Notes: generated by a model from the letters alone, not told the origin. 64,000 nucleotides of DNA from Patiria pectinifera (GCA_029964075.1 CM057135.1:29439366-29503365); one strand, 5' to 3'. Counted from the first letter of the stretch, positions 26,101 through 35,655 are shown. Translations and numbers: made by a program.

Positions 26101-29100
26101 TGATGAACAACCTCAATACAAACACACATTGACAACAAGCTTCCTAACAACAAAGCAGCGGAGCTGTGGATCAAACGCCAAAATTAAAATCCAGAACACT
26201 CACGCCCCCTAATCCCATATCGTAACATTGAAATTTTGTTGTTTGTTTTGAAAAGGTTTTTTTTTGATAACTAACACAATATGCACACAGTGGTCATTTC
26301 ATTGAAGTCCACTTTAATACAACTTGTGTCCTGCCATGACTCTTTGAATTGAAATGATCATATTTTGTTGGTGTAACACACCTTCCCTTTCTACAAAATT
26401 GAATTGTGAACATGTTTAATATCCCAAGTTTGCAGTTTATTTGAATCATTTGCTTGTGATGTTTCCTTTGCAGTACTATCAAAAAGGAGAACTTTGTGAA
26501 AATGAAGAACGATACCCTGGACATTGAACCGTGAGTTTGGCTCGTTGCCTTTTATCATTTGGTGCTGAATAAAGTCGAAAATATTAAAAAAGAAACTTAA
26601 TACATTGAACCGTGTAGAACTACAAACCATTCCTAAGCTGATCGAAACAAACCAGAATATGCCCCCCAATCAAAATAAAAAAGAAATTGCTGTAAGGCAT
26701 TTCAATTAGCTTTTTCTTTTATTGTTAATCACAAGTCAAAAAATTATTTCAAGTGACAATGCCAAATAGAAGGTTCTGAGTTCATCAGCACAGCTCAACA
26801 GGTTTATTAGTTATGATGGAGCAGAAAGAAATCAAAGGTACATCAAAGTGGTCATGAGACAATTTTGTCTGAAGATCAAAATTTGAATAATACTACTGTC
26901 TGTTACAAATAAGGGGAGAAAGTAAAATTAAACAAGATGTAACTCTACATTTTTACTCCGAGGTACCCAGAGGTAAACCGTTAAACCTCCAGGTAAACCT
27001 CCAGGTAAACCTCCAGGTAAACCTCCAGGTAAACCTCCAGGTAAACCTCCAGGTAAACCTCAAGTTACTGCCTATTTAATTTCGCATTCTTCCCTCATTA
27101 AAATGCACACCGAGAGAAGAAGGCTTTTTGAAGATTTTCAAAATGCTGAAAGGATGTTAAATTGTAATCATAAATTCTTTCAAAACTTTTACGATATAAG
27201 AAAAATACCCAATAATTTTGATATGGAACAAAACCAGTTAATAAAATCAATCATGTTAACTTCCTTTTAACAACAGGTTTGTAGACTGCTTAGAATGTGG
27301 GAGGAAACTCCACGTGATATGTGTCCTGCACAATGAGGTCATCTGGCCTGAAGGGTAAGCACAAATTCACTGTTTAAACCTACCTGAAAGTCTACAGGTT
27401 CCTTCCAAAGGACATGCTGAATTTGGTACTCTCATTTCATTAATCTGTGAATGACTAACATTTTGTCTGACGTGACTATTATTTCTCCTTACCTCCCTTC
27501 AGCTTCATCTGCGACGGTTGCAGAAAGTCCAAAGGCATCAAGAAGAAGGAGAACAAGTGTAACGCTAAGAGTGAGTAACATATTAAAGCCAGGAATATTT
27601 GCTTCAGCATGTTAAAAAAAAAACACCGGGATTGGTCACATGAAGCAGTCATGTGATGTGTTCAATTAACAGTTCAAACAAAAGATCTACCATTGACAGT
27701 CTTAACTTTTCGATATGGAGTCAGTGTGTGTGTCCATCATTGTCAAATATTGTGTAAACAATAACTCTCTGTTTCTCTAAACACTACAGAAATGTATAAT
27801 TATGAATTGTTACTGATGTTAATTCAAAATTGCTGCATAAAACCTGTCAGAGCATTATTTTCCAGCATCCCTCAAAAAAAAAATGCTATATGTACAATGG
27901 AATTGAAAGTTTATGGTGGAAATACTGCATTTTTTTGCTTGTCTGTCGTCAAACAGAACTGCCGTCATCGAAGCTATGCACCCACTTAGAGAGCCGAGTG
28001 AACAAGTTCCTGAAGTGTCGCAATACGGGAGCTGGGGAGGTAACCATCCGGGTGCTAGCCAGCTCTGAGAAGACGGTGGAAGTCAAATCAGGCATGAGAA
28101 ATCGGTAAGGGACTTGTGAATTGCGAGGGGGGGAGGGCTGTTCACATTTTGTGCTAACTGTTGAACGGTCTTTTTGTGGTGTACTCATGAGAACCAAGTA
28201 AAAAGCACTTTACGTTTCACTGATGTCTGTGACTGTCTGTGATTTTCTGTCTGTGTCCTTTCTGTGATTGTCTCTGATTGTCTTTGAATGTCACTGCTTG
28301 TTGTTTAATCGTTTTTGCATTTTTAAAATTTCCCTGCAAGGTTTGGAGATGACCTACCGGAAACATTTCCCTACCGGGCGAAGGCACTGTTTGCCTTTGA
28401 AGAGATTGACGGGACGGACGTGTGCTTCTTTGGCATGCATGTCCAGGAGTACGGCTCGGAGTGTCTCAGGCCAAATCAGAGGTATGAGAAATACTAGCCC
28501 AGGGTGTTTTTTTTTTGAAAGGAAAAATTGTCTCAAGCAGTTTCAGCTTTACTGAAAAAAATTCCGGAAAAGCCTCTTTCATCATCATTTTTTGTTTCTT
28601 TGTTTTCTTTTTGTACTGCTTTCTCAAATCCTTTGCATTTTGTACACAGTTTTGAGTGCTATTTTCCCTTGTATTATCTGATGACATGCCTAAAAGAGCC
28701 ATTTATGTTGATGCTTAAATGCTTAAAGCAGATATTTTCTCTTCTTCCTTTTATTTTCAGGCGTGTGTATATATCGTATTTAGACAGTGTTCACTTCTTC
28801 CAACCCCGTGCTTACCGAACAGCAGTATACCATGAAATCCTCATCGGCTACCTTGATTATTGCAAGTTATTAGGGTAAGTGAGATTTTGTTGCTTTCTAT
28901 TTTCATCAAACTCCAGACTTGGAGTGGATCTGCTTGTTGCATTCAAAGACTTAAGGCCAGAAGACCTTTTACTGGTGTGTGTCCTCAGTTTTGTTAAATG
29001 GAATGCCGATGCCTCCTTTATTCAGGTATGAATGGGCCCACATCTGGGCGTGTCCCCCGAGCGAAGGGGATGACTACATCTTTCACTGTCATCCCCCGGA

Positions 29101-32100
29101 GCAGAAGATCCCTAAGCCAAAGAGACTGCAGGACTGGTACCGTAAGATGTTGGACAAGTCTGTGACGGACAAGGTCGTTGTGGACTTCAAGGTTAGATAT
29201 GGACGCCCCATACCCCATGCCATGCTTGCTATATGTTTCCCTGTCCCACGTTAGTGTGCCCGGGTCCTTAAAGCATTTCCCCTACGTTATCTTGAGGCAT
29301 CACTAATCATTCTTTACAATGTTAAGAATCTTTTTGCTCTTGAAAAACTTCTTCAGTGAAATCAAAAGACTATTCTAAACAAGTTCTGAAATGAAGTGGA
29401 TCTTTTAGTAGGAATAGTGCTAAAAATCCCAAAATTTGCCGCCTGATTTTACAGACGATGCTCAGTTTCTTCCTGAATTTTAAAGCGCTCTTTGGAGCTA
29501 ACAGATTTGCTCAGCCTTAAAGACCTTTCCAACTTGGTTCTCTGCTTACCAATATTATGCAATATTTTTAGTATGAAATGGATTTTTGGTGTAACTGTCA
29601 AATAGGGAAGTGTCATTAACACACCCTTTATTTCAACCAGAGTTTCTTTTTTCCTAGGATCACAATGTTTCATATTAATTTGTTTGAATTGTTCAGGACA
29701 TCCTGAAGTCGGCAATGGACGACGGCATCACCTGCGCGACCGAGCTGCCGTACTTTGAAGGCGACTTCTGGCCCAACGTTCTGGAAGAGAGCATCAAGGA
29801 ACTGGACCAGGAGGAAGAAGAGCGACAGAAGGCAGCGGAGAAGGCCGCCGCGGCCAGCGCAGGGGAAGAGGTTAGACAGCTTGAACGTATTCCACGTATA
29901 GATTGTTTCTGGGTTGTCATACCAATGTAAAGAGGAGTGGACTGTGTTCATGGAAAGTAGATAGTGTTTGTGACCACTCGGGGAAGCCATGTTGGGGTGC
30001 GGAACATTGCATGAGCGAGCGCTGGTTCTGGCGCATAATTTATTATTAACCCTAACTCCCTGGTATACTTTACCAGGTACCATATTCATCCTGGCAAATT
30101 GCAACCCCATATATGGGAAACTGCACACACAGATTTCTGACTTTGATTCTGGAGGTGTGCCCAACCCAATTTAAAAGACTGTCAGTTTAGGGGTGCTGTA
30201 CCCATCCCGACAGATTCCAACAAAACGTTGGGCTTTGATGGGTTGGGGAGGTTAGGGTTAATGAACACAAACCCATATCGTCGTTATGTGAATGCTTGGT
30301 GTATTGGCAATGCGTTTGTGTCCCTCCTTATTTTCTCTTTATTACTGAGTCTTGAACCTTTGTATGGAATCTATGGAATTTAAACAGTATAAGGGTGGAT
30401 TGGATAGAATTCATTTGTCTCTGTTTTTGTTTTCCTTTCTAATGCAGTCTGTACCGATCGGCAGCAAGAAGTCCCAGAAGAAGTGCAAGAAGAACAACAA
30501 GAGCAAAAGCAGCAGCAACCGCAAGAATAACAAGAAGACTAACTTCCCCCAGCAAGGCAACGACCTGTCCCAGAAGATCTTCTCCACGATGGAGAAGCAC
30601 AAAGAGGTGAGCCATCGCTCAGCCCGGAGATAGTCTGAACAGCATTACCCCCTCATTGTTTAGTGCGGTCAAGTTGCCACAGAGTAAAGACTTAGGAAGT
30701 TTGGCACTGGGAGCCAGGAAATTCTTAGCAAACCTCACGTACACGTATTTGCTTAAATCCACTCCTCAATGTAATCTCTGTTTTACGTTCCAAAATTCAT
30801 GTCCTCCTTGTTACCTTTCATCAATTGACGCTGAAATCTTTTTGCCCTACAGGTGTTCTTTGTCATCCGTCTGGTGCCCAACCCCGGCCAGAACCAGGAA
30901 CCCATCCAGGACCCGGACCCCTTGGTGTCCTGCGACTTGATGGATGGCCGGGACGCCTTCCTGACCTTGGCAAGGGAGAAGCACTATGAGTTTTCCTCAC
31001 TGCGACGGGCCAAGTACTCCACCATGTGCATGCTGTGTGAGCTGCACAACCAGGGACAGGACCGCTTTGTCTACACCTGCAATGAGTGCAAGCACCACGT
31101 GGAGACAAGATATCACTGCACCGTCTGTGAGGTAAGTGCCACCAATTTTCTTTTATAATTCAAGGGGTTTTTTTTTCAGGCAAGGAGATATTTTAAGTGA
31201 AGTTTTTTTAACAAAACTTGGAAAGTAACTTCCGAATTGCCGTTGTAAACTTGACTTGTTATGATTGTTTTGGGACATTGACACGTATTCTTTTCATTAT
31301 TTTCCACAACAGGACTATGACTTGTGCAGTAACTGCTACCGGAAGATTGGTCACAATCACAAGATGGAGAAATGGGGACTGGAACTGGACGTGGACTCCA
31401 ACAGCGGTGCGTCGCGCAACCCACAGGAAGCCCGTCGCCTGTCCATTCAACGCTGCATCCAGAGTCTGGTCCATGCTTGCCAGTGCCGAGACGCCAACTG
31501 CCGCCTGCCCAGCTGCCAGAAGATGAAGCGGGTGGTGCAGCACACCAAGGTCTGCAAGCGCAAGACCAACGGGGAGTGCCCCATTTGCAAGCAGCTCATC
31601 GCCCTCTGCTGCTACCATGCCAAGCACTGCCAGGAGCAGAAATGCCTGGTGCCATTCTGCCTGAACATCAAACACAAACTCAAGCAGCAGCAGCTGCAGC
31701 ACAGGCTGCAGCAGGCACAACTGCTGCGCCGACGCATGGCTACCATGCAGAGGGTGACTGCCCCAAACCAAGCCATGAACCCACAGGCTTCCACCACCGG
31801 TGCCAATCCCATACAACATGGTGCACGACCTCAGCAGGCCACAGGAGTGGCACCCCAGCAGCAAGGGGGTATGAAACCTCAGAACAATGCCATTGGCCCA
31901 CCACCAGCTGCAATACAGGCGGCTAAGCAAGTACAAGAGGCCGCAGCCAAGGTGGCCCTAACAAATCCCCAAATGGTGCCCCAACAGCAGCAGCCACAAA
32001 GGACTGTCTCGCCCTCACAGGGCCAAGGGAGGGGCATGAAGCCCATATCATTACCTAACCAACTGGGCCAGGTGAATCCAATGCCGCCACCACAGCAGAT

Positions 32101-33454
32101 CAGCCACTTGCCCAAGTCGCTCTCCATGCCCAATCCGGGGGCCTCTGCCGGCCAGATGATGTCTCCCATGGACCCGTGGAACCAGACCCAACCACAGACT
32201 GTGCCTGTCAATGTGACAAGTATGCATGGCATGCAGAACATTCCCAATGTGCCAAATATTCAGAACATTGCAGGAGGCGTGGGCATGAACATGTCAGGCA
32301 ACGTAGGAGTTGTGCAACAACAGCAGCTGAGCCCTGGTGGCATTGGCCAGCAGGGTCCAGTCCGTGCCAACAGCTTCCCACCTCAGGCGCTCCAGCAACT
32401 GCTGCAGACGCTCAAGTCACCGCAATCGCAGCAGCAACAGAAGCAGGTTTTGAACATACTCAAGTCCAACCCTTCGCTAATGGCAGCATTAATCAAGCAG
32501 CGTTCACAGCTGCAACAGCAGCAACAAGAAGCACAGGCCCAGCAGCAGCAACAACAGTAGCAGCAACAGCAGCAACAACAGCAGCAACAACCTGGGCAAC
32601 AGCAGGCAGTTCAGCAAGCCGGCAACCCGCAACAGGTATTCAATCAACAGCAGCAGCAGTGGCTGCAAATCCAGCACAGACGGTGGCTGGCTAGACAATT
32701 CCAACAGCAGCAGCAGCAACAGCAGGTCCAGCAACAGCAGGTCCAGCAACCATTCCAGCAGCCTCAGATGCATGGCAACCTTCCACCTTTCAACCAGGCT
32801 ATTGCCTTGCAGCAGCAGCAGCGGCGGAATGCAATGGCCCAGCAGGGAGCAGGCTCACAGCTCCTGCCGCAGCAAATGCAGCAACTTCAACAGCAGCAGC
32901 ACCTCCAGCAGCTGCAACAGCAACAACTGCAACAGCAGCAGCTGCAGCTGCAGCAGCAACAACAGCAGCAGCAACAAAATCAGGGTGACCCCATGGCGAG
33001 CATGCAGTACCAAAAGCTGCTCCTGCAGAAGCAGCAGCAGCAGCAGATGCTTGCAAACCAGAACCAGACAGGAGTTCAGCAGCAAGGCATGTTGCCTAAC
33101 CAGTCACCGCAGCATGTTATGCAGCAGGTGCGTTCACCGCAAACAGCCAACACCCTGGTGCAGGTGCGATCGCCCAATCCTAACCCCTCACCGAGGCCTC
33201 AGCCCACCCCGTCCCCCAGAACGCACTCTGCCCAGCCATCACCCAGGCCCATGCAGCAGATAAACTCCCCACACCCTGGCAAGCCTGAACCTATGCAGAC
33301 GGACCAGCCAATGCTGTCACAGAACCCACTACAGCATGGGACCATGGCACAAATGAACAGTCCTGCCAATGCTGCTACGTTAAACCAAGACGATTCAGAC
33401 ATGACCCCCTTGGATCCCCAGGACCAACTGACAAGATACGTGGAAACCTTGTAA
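11119..33454 (+). CDS. CREBBP: CREB-binding protein / p300 histone acetyltransferase, whole gene
   Basis: This nuclear coactivator acetylates histones and transcription factors and bridges CREB and many other activators to chromatin. I traced 27 coding exons, all with GT/AG borders and matching phases. They total 7,281 nt, or 2,426 residues plus stop; human CBP is about 2,442. Approximate domains are TAZ1 451-540, KIX 648-730, bromodomain 1080-1190, PHD/RING region 1196-1370, HAT about 1370-1700, ZZ 1697-1745, TAZ2 1754-1842 and NCBD 2071-2110, followed by a Gln-rich tail. It appears to be the single ancestor-like copy of the vertebrate pair. Oddities are an in-frame TAG at 32558-32560 within polyQ (reading to TAG gives 2,128 residues), a candidate extra exon at 23035-23094, and a duplicated fragment of exons 11-12 at 61.9-62.8 kb. 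The first ATG matches the family N-terminus. Confidence 0.97.
12431..12854. repeat. Four dispersed copies of a 24-bp motif in CBP intron 1
   Basis: The motif ttttgacgaagtgacgaat occurs near 12431-12453 and 12618-12642. Diverged copies lie near 12713-12735 (ttttgatgaagtaacgaat) and 12831-12854 (ttttaacgaagtgacgaat), all in the same orientation. An inverted partial copy (cgtttcgtcactt) follows the second. Spacing is irregular (about 187, 95 and 118 bp), so this is not a simple tandem array. Confidence 0.75.
13162..13383. mobile_element. Small inverted-repeat element, 222 bp
   Basis: The sequence aggtctctctcaaa at 13162-13175 is matched by its complement at 13370-13383. The interior has a CRE-like tgacgtca and no open frame of note. 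The target duplication is unclear. Confidence 0.5.
13596..13756. mobile_element. Mariner-like MITE, 161 bp
   Basis: There is a perfect 18-bp inverted repeat, ctatccggttcgtaagtg at 13596-13613 with its complement at 13739-13756. Reading the ends as tccggttcg leaves TA on both sides, which fits a Tc1/mariner-type TA target duplication. It has no coding capacity. Confidence 0.75.
14366..14586. mobile_element. Small element with TTAA-type ends, copy A
   Basis: The left end ttaatcctaacctccc (14366-14381) and right end gggagttggggttaa (14572-14586) are diverged inverted repeats. A second element with closely related ends lies at 30046-30261 in another CBP intron. The bodies are only weakly alike. 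The family is unassigned. Confidence 0.5.
14881..16165. mobile_element. hAT-like non-autonomous element, 1.3 kb
   Basis: There are perfect 16-bp inverted repeats, cagtgttctagccagg at 14881-14896 and the complement at 16150-16165. CAG-type ends suggest hAT, although no clear 8-bp flanking duplication is visible. The body has a tandem pair of cacgtaccccgtacgatacc (near 15092-15131), a GC-rich patch near 15475-15505, and no intact transposase. Positions 16021-16072 repeat the internal module of the 6754-7055 element. Confidence 0.75.
16521..17215 (+). CDS. CREBBP: CBP exon 2, N-terminal low-complexity region
   Basis: The acceptor is cattttacag. Phase-1 entry completes a Glu codon, and the exon ends in phase 0 at aag/gtaaat. 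It begins [13 protein letters not shown], which takes the place of the vertebrate nuclear-receptor-box region. It continues as a Ser/Asn/Thr/Pro-rich segment including [15 protein letters not shown], close to the KHKQLSELL motif of vertebrate CBP. LTKLL fits the LxxLL receptor-binding pattern. Confidence 0.92.
17367..17852 (+). CDS. CREBBP: CBP exon 3, Asn/Gly/Met-rich linker
   Basis: This is a phase 0 to phase 0 exon of 162 codons between ttgattacag and a gtaagc donor. It codes for a disordered stretch with repeated NLAGNLP and NMAGNMA-type motifs. Its length is a multiple of three, so skipping it would keep the frame. Confidence 0.88.
18285..18881 (+). CDS. CREBBP: CBP exons 4-5, TAZ1 zinc domain
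   Basis: Exons 18285-18546 and 18774-18881 are joined in phase 1 through a split Val codon, at the same place as in vertebrate CBP. They encode the TAZ1 fold, with [49 protein letters not shown] and [11 protein letters not shown] supplying the three HCCC zinc sites. TAZ1 binds activators such as HIF-1alpha and CITED2 in vertebrates. Intron 4 is 227 bp with a good polypyrimidine tract. Confidence 0.96.
19223..19381 (+). CDS. CREBBP: CBP exon 6
   Basis: This is a phase 1 to phase 1 exon with acceptor cttcaagcag and donor gtaagt. It encodes the linker after TAZ1, including [16 protein letters not shown], which matches the vertebrate SMQRAYAALGLPY segment. That match fixes the frame and start. 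Confidence 0.94.
19538..20476 (+). CDS. CREBBP: CBP exons 7-9, KIX domain
   Basis: Exons are 19538-19754, 19956-20073 and 20281-20476. They encode the KIX domain that binds phosphorylated CREB and MYB. Visible sequence includes [47 protein letters not shown] and [20 protein letters not shown]. The tyrosines that contact the pSer of CREB (in AYARK and in EEYYHLL) are kept. The usual GWHEHVTQD is here PWQQFVTQD, a change at the first helix. Confidence 0.96.
20623..22160 (+). CDS. CREBBP: CBP exons 10-12, Pro/Gln-rich linker
   Basis: Exons are 20623-20936, 21159-21281 and 21692-22160. They encode the disordered region between KIX and the bromodomain. Exon 12 carries VKQEPG, IKQEPG and VKSEP, which resemble SUMO-acceptor motifs (psi-K-x-E) of the kind that repress p300 in vertebrates. 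It also has a 15-bp minisatellite at 21974-22025 coding repeated GKAGN. A genomic copy of exons 11 and most of 12, with the intron between, lies at 61860-62752. Confidence 0.93.
21974..22025 (+). repeat. 15-bp coding minisatellite in CBP exon 12
   Basis: Three units of ggcaaggctggtaac with one or two changes (21974-21988, 21989-22003, 22004-22018), plus a partial fourth, code for GKAGN repeats. The homology with the duplicated fragment at 62743-62752 stops inside the first unit, so a duplication breakpoint lies here. Confidence 0.85.
22455..23896 (+). CDS. CREBBP: CBP exons 13-14, bromodomain
   Basis: Exons 22455-22573 and 23657-23896 are joined in phase 0 between IP and DYFDIV. They encode the acetyl-lysine-binding bromodomain: [18 protein letters not shown] (helix Z), LPFQQPVDP (LPF shelf of the ZA loop), [32 protein letters not shown] (with the conserved binding Asn) and the C-terminal helix to GYCCGHK. 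The 1.1-kb intron between them holds the candidate cassette at 23035-23094. Confidence 0.97.
23035..23094 (+). CDS. CREBBP: Candidate 60-nt cassette exon in the CBP bromodomain
   Basis: A pyrimidine-rich tract and tcag acceptor (23031-23034) precede 60 nt with no stop, followed by a strong gag/gtatgt donor. The exon is phase 0 at both ends, exactly as needed between exons 13 and 14. It would add 20 residues, [20 protein letters not shown]. They would sit in the ZA loop just after the LPF shelf, a place where I recall no insertion in vertebrate or fly CBP. It is coding-like in composition against an AT-rich intron. It may be an alternative exon or a pseudo-exon. Confidence 0.45.
24060..27570 (+). 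CDS. CREBBP: CBP exons 15-19, RING/PHD region
   Basis: Exons are 24060-24148, 24405-24485, 26474-26530, 27277-27354 and 27503-27570. They encode [31 protein letters not shown], the [20 protein letters not shown] linker, and the PHD finger [20 protein letters not shown]...GFICDGC. Cysteines and histidines are in place for the interrupted RING and PHD zinc sites that regulate the HAT. Intron 16 (24486-26473, about 2 kb) carries a small inverted-repeat element, and intron 17 carries a 12-bp tandem array. Confidence 0.95.
25249..25727. mobile_element. Probable small DNA transposon in CBP intron 16
   Basis: The left part has ggaactgggtaccc near 25263-25276. The right part has ggtacccagttccc at 25687-25700, followed by tgcacacccctat (25715-25727), which partly mirrors agggctgtgta at 25250-25260. 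The interior has a T/G-rich homopolymer stretch near 25645-25685. Ends of the form TAGGGGTGTGCA are common in animal hAT elements, but the boundaries here are imperfect. Confidence 0.45.
26971..27062 (+). repeat. 12-bp tandem array with donor-like motifs
   Basis: Six units of aggtaaacctcc run from 26991 to 27062, after a degenerate unit at 26971-26990. Each unit contains CAGGTAAAC, a good match to the 5' splice-site consensus. The array lies in CBP intron 17, about 210 bp before exon 18. Confidence 0.9.
27957..29870 (+). CDS. CREBBP: CBP exons 20-24, catalytic HAT core
   Basis: Exons are 27957-28104, 28341-28481, 28761-28874, 29026-29191 and 29697-29870. They encode the acetyltransferase fold with [104 protein letters not shown] and [20 protein letters not shown]. 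The Trp-Tyr pair in LQDWYRKM (catalytic Tyr1467 of p300), the Asp of YLDSVHFF and the Trp of HIWACPP are all kept. The exon 22-23 junction reads LLGYEWAHIW, while vertebrates have LGYVTGHIW. Confidence 0.97.
30046..30261. mobile_element. Small element with TTAA-type ends, copy B
   Basis: The sequence ttaaccctaactccc (30046-30060) and the near-complementary gggaggttagggttaa (30246-30261) bound a 216-bp segment in CBP intron 24. The ends are related to those at 14366-14586. No coding capacity is visible. Confidence 0.5.
30448..31131 (+). CDS. CREBBP: CBP exons 25-26, autoinhibitory loop, HAT end and start of ZZ
   Basis: Exons are 30448-30606 and 30853-31131, both phase 0. Exon 25 is rich in Lys, Asn and Ser and corresponds to the HAT autoinhibitory loop that is autoacetylated in p300. 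It ends [16 protein letters not shown]. Exon 26 completes the HAT with [16 protein letters not shown] and [16 protein letters not shown]. It then begins the ZZ domain with [19 protein letters not shown]. Confidence 0.96.
31313..33454 (+). CDS. CREBBP: CBP exon 27: ZZ end, TAZ2, NCBD and Gln-rich tail
   Basis: This large last exon starts after tttccacaacag with [11 protein letters not shown] (ZZ). TAZ2 follows ([18 protein letters not shown] through CCYHAKHC and [10 protein letters not shown]), binding p53, E1A-type ligands and others. The NCBD ([35 protein letters not shown]) comes later. Then comes a long CAG/CAA-coded Gln tract and a Pro/Ser-rich end, finishing LTRYVETL at TAA 33452-33454. 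The end resembles the vertebrate terminus LEKFVEGL. A single in-frame TAG at 32558-32560 interrupts polyQ, and the frame stays open for 297 further codons. Confidence 0.95.
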
Positions 33455-34557
33455 TATAGCCATTTTTTTTAAATAAAAGAATACCATTGACGTTAAGTGA
33501 CCCGACTGCTCTACAATATCACAGAACGGCCACTATGCAATCTAGTGGTATAGCTTCATTAGTGTGGTTTTTTTTTTTTTTCAGAACAAATTCAACTGAA
33601 TTTTTGAAAAAGTCTGTAAAGTTTTATTGTTATTTTACTTTGTATTTTCTTCTCCATTCCTACTTTTGGATGATATTCTTAGGTTTGTAATAAATATTAA
33701 ATACAAAAAAAATTAATAATATAAAAACTTCTAAATACAAGTATATGCCTAGTACATAGGACTCGTCGTCGGTTGTAGATGTCGGGTTGTGTGCTGGACT
33801 AGGAAGCAATTATTTGTACAGAAATTTCCCGGAGGGGCAATTATTAAATATGTTGACTATGTAGTAGTTCAGATGTGAAAATGAGAGAGGAGCCTAGTTT
33901 ATCAAGGAAAAAAATATACAGTTTGTTCATTTGTTTAATATCTTCCTACGTCTTAATGTGCTGTAAGATTTTAGCTAATATGTAGACGTAGACTTGTCTC
34001 TTCTCCCTATTTTTAATAAAAAGCAACGACAAAAAAAATTACAGTGCTAGTACGGTATTAACTATGAAATGTTTGTGTGTCAGGTGTTTCTTTTATCCCC
34101 TGCGGCGTAGATAGTTGAATAATTTAATTGAATGATCATGCAGGTTCTGACATTAAAACTATATATGGTATGAATGACAAATCCTACGATGAAATCTTTG
34201 TACAAAGACGAGACAAGAGAGGGGCACACATGCTAATTTCCTACTTATATATCGTATTGCGTAAAAAGAAAAGATACAGAGGACGTAACTCGAATGAATG
34301 TGTGCACTTGACAGATTTGGAAGATTTTTACTTGTCACTTTCTGGTTTTTATCTCCATTGAGCTATTTGTATTAAATGTATATAAGATACAGTAAAATAA
34401 AACATGGACTGTGGAAGTTAACCATTTTGCAGCCTCGACCTGAGATACAATTTGTTTTTGTGTGTGTTATTGTTGATATTGTAACCTCATAGAAACTGTA
34501 CAGTTATTATTCCCTTCCCGGCTCATATACTAGTTACTTTTTCCTGTACAAAATAAA
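33455..34557 (+). terminator. CBP 3' UTR with polyadenylation signals
   Basis: This AT-rich sequence after the stop codon has several AATAAA hexamers (near 33471, 33689, 34014, 34395 and 34552-34557). The last, aaaataaag, is followed by a T/G-rich stretch and is a reasonable distal polyadenylation signal. No coding exon is visible. Confidence 0.5.
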
Positions 34558-34889
34558 GAACAGTTATATCGGAGTATTATTCATCTATTGTGGCTTTCAG
34601 ATTTGGAAATTTCCGCTGGGCAGTTTTGAAGCTTACAGCACAACACTAAATACATGTACATGTTTTATGTACGTTGTAGGTGTTAAACAGTGTTCTTATT
34701 CCTTACGATGTGATACAATATTTTCCAGCATTGTGATAAAGAGAAACCTGTGCATAATTGTACAGTATGTCCCCAAAAAATGTCCGTCTGACTGTTTTTA
34801 AAATAACTACAAAACCATGAAGTCAATTTTGAAAATGTTTGGTTTTGCAGATACATGTACTTCCAAGCCTTGGCCTCAACCCCTATGGG

Positions 34890-35276
34890 TTTCATTAATT
34901 TCAGTCACTCATCGCTGCACAGTTGTCAATTCAGCACTACAACATTTTTGGACACTGTGACCTAGTTCCATTCCTTAGTCAATATTAGTGCTGTGTTATG
35001 TAAGCTGTGTAAAATCCTGCGTTTTGAAAAAAATAAGGCTGATGTGGTTTGGGATTGGAATCATTTGCCCTTGAGCATTAAACTGAGGTCTTGCCATGAT
35101 GACTGATAGCCAGGCAAATGATTCCAATCCCAACTGCACCCCTTTTCACAACATGAAGGATTTTACACAGCTTACTTAACACAATACTGAAATTGAATAA
35201 GGCAAAGAACTTGGTCACAGTGTCCAACAATGTTGTGATCAACAGTTGTGCAGTCATGCGTTACTGAAATTAAATG
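34890..35276. repeat. Fold-back element with about 150-bp arms
   Basis: The left arm includes gacactgtgacc, gctgtgtaaaatcct and gggattggaatcatttgcc. The right arm carries their complements in reverse order (ggcaaatgattccaatccc, aggattttacacagc, ggtcacagtgtcc). The arms diverge by scattered changes and indels, and the centre is near 35075. It is a non-coding fold-back transposon or inverted duplication. Confidence 0.8.
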
Positions 35277-35397
35277 ACACTAACTGATAGAGTTACGCCT
35301 GTCGTGTTGCAGAAAATGTAGGGGGAAACGTCTCTGGTTCACGATTTTAATTGGGTAGGTGTTGACCAACTGTTGTGCAAGAAATTCCGAATGCAAG

Positions 35398-35645
35398 CAT
35401 GGGCGTCGCGAGGGGGGCGGGGGGCAAGGGGGGCACTTGCCCCCCCCCCCCCTGGAAAGGAAAAAAAAAAAAAAAAAAAGAGGCGCGAAGACAAAGTGGT
35501 GTAAATTTAATGAGTGGGAGGGGGGCAAAATGTCCCTGCCCCCCTTTAAAACTGATAAATCGAGAATGTGTTGAGAAATACAAACATTTTTTGGCAAAAC
35601 AAATTTTTTGCCCCCCTCTAGAAAATTTTTTTGGCGACGCCCATG
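35398..35645. mobile_element. MITE with catgggcgtcgc ends
   Basis: The inverted ends are catgggcgtcgc at 35398-35409 and the complement at 35634-35645. The sequence atgcaag flanks both sides (35391-35397 and 35649-35655), separated from the right end by 3 nt. The body of about 250 bp is mostly G, C and A runs. It is probably hAT-type. Open frames in it on both strands are low-complexity artefacts. Confidence 0.7.
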
Positions 35646-35655
35646 ATTATGCAAG

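Noticed and set aside
31259-31936. 225-codon frame on the minus strand opposite CBP exon 27
   Set aside because: It is the complement of CAG/CAA-rich and TAZ2 coding sequence and resembles no protein.
31372-32694. Alternate + strand frames of 184 and 172 codons in CBP exon 27
   Set aside because: They are frame shadows of the TAZ2/NCBD/polyQ reading frame, rich in Ala, Thr and Gln from CAG repeats read out of frame.
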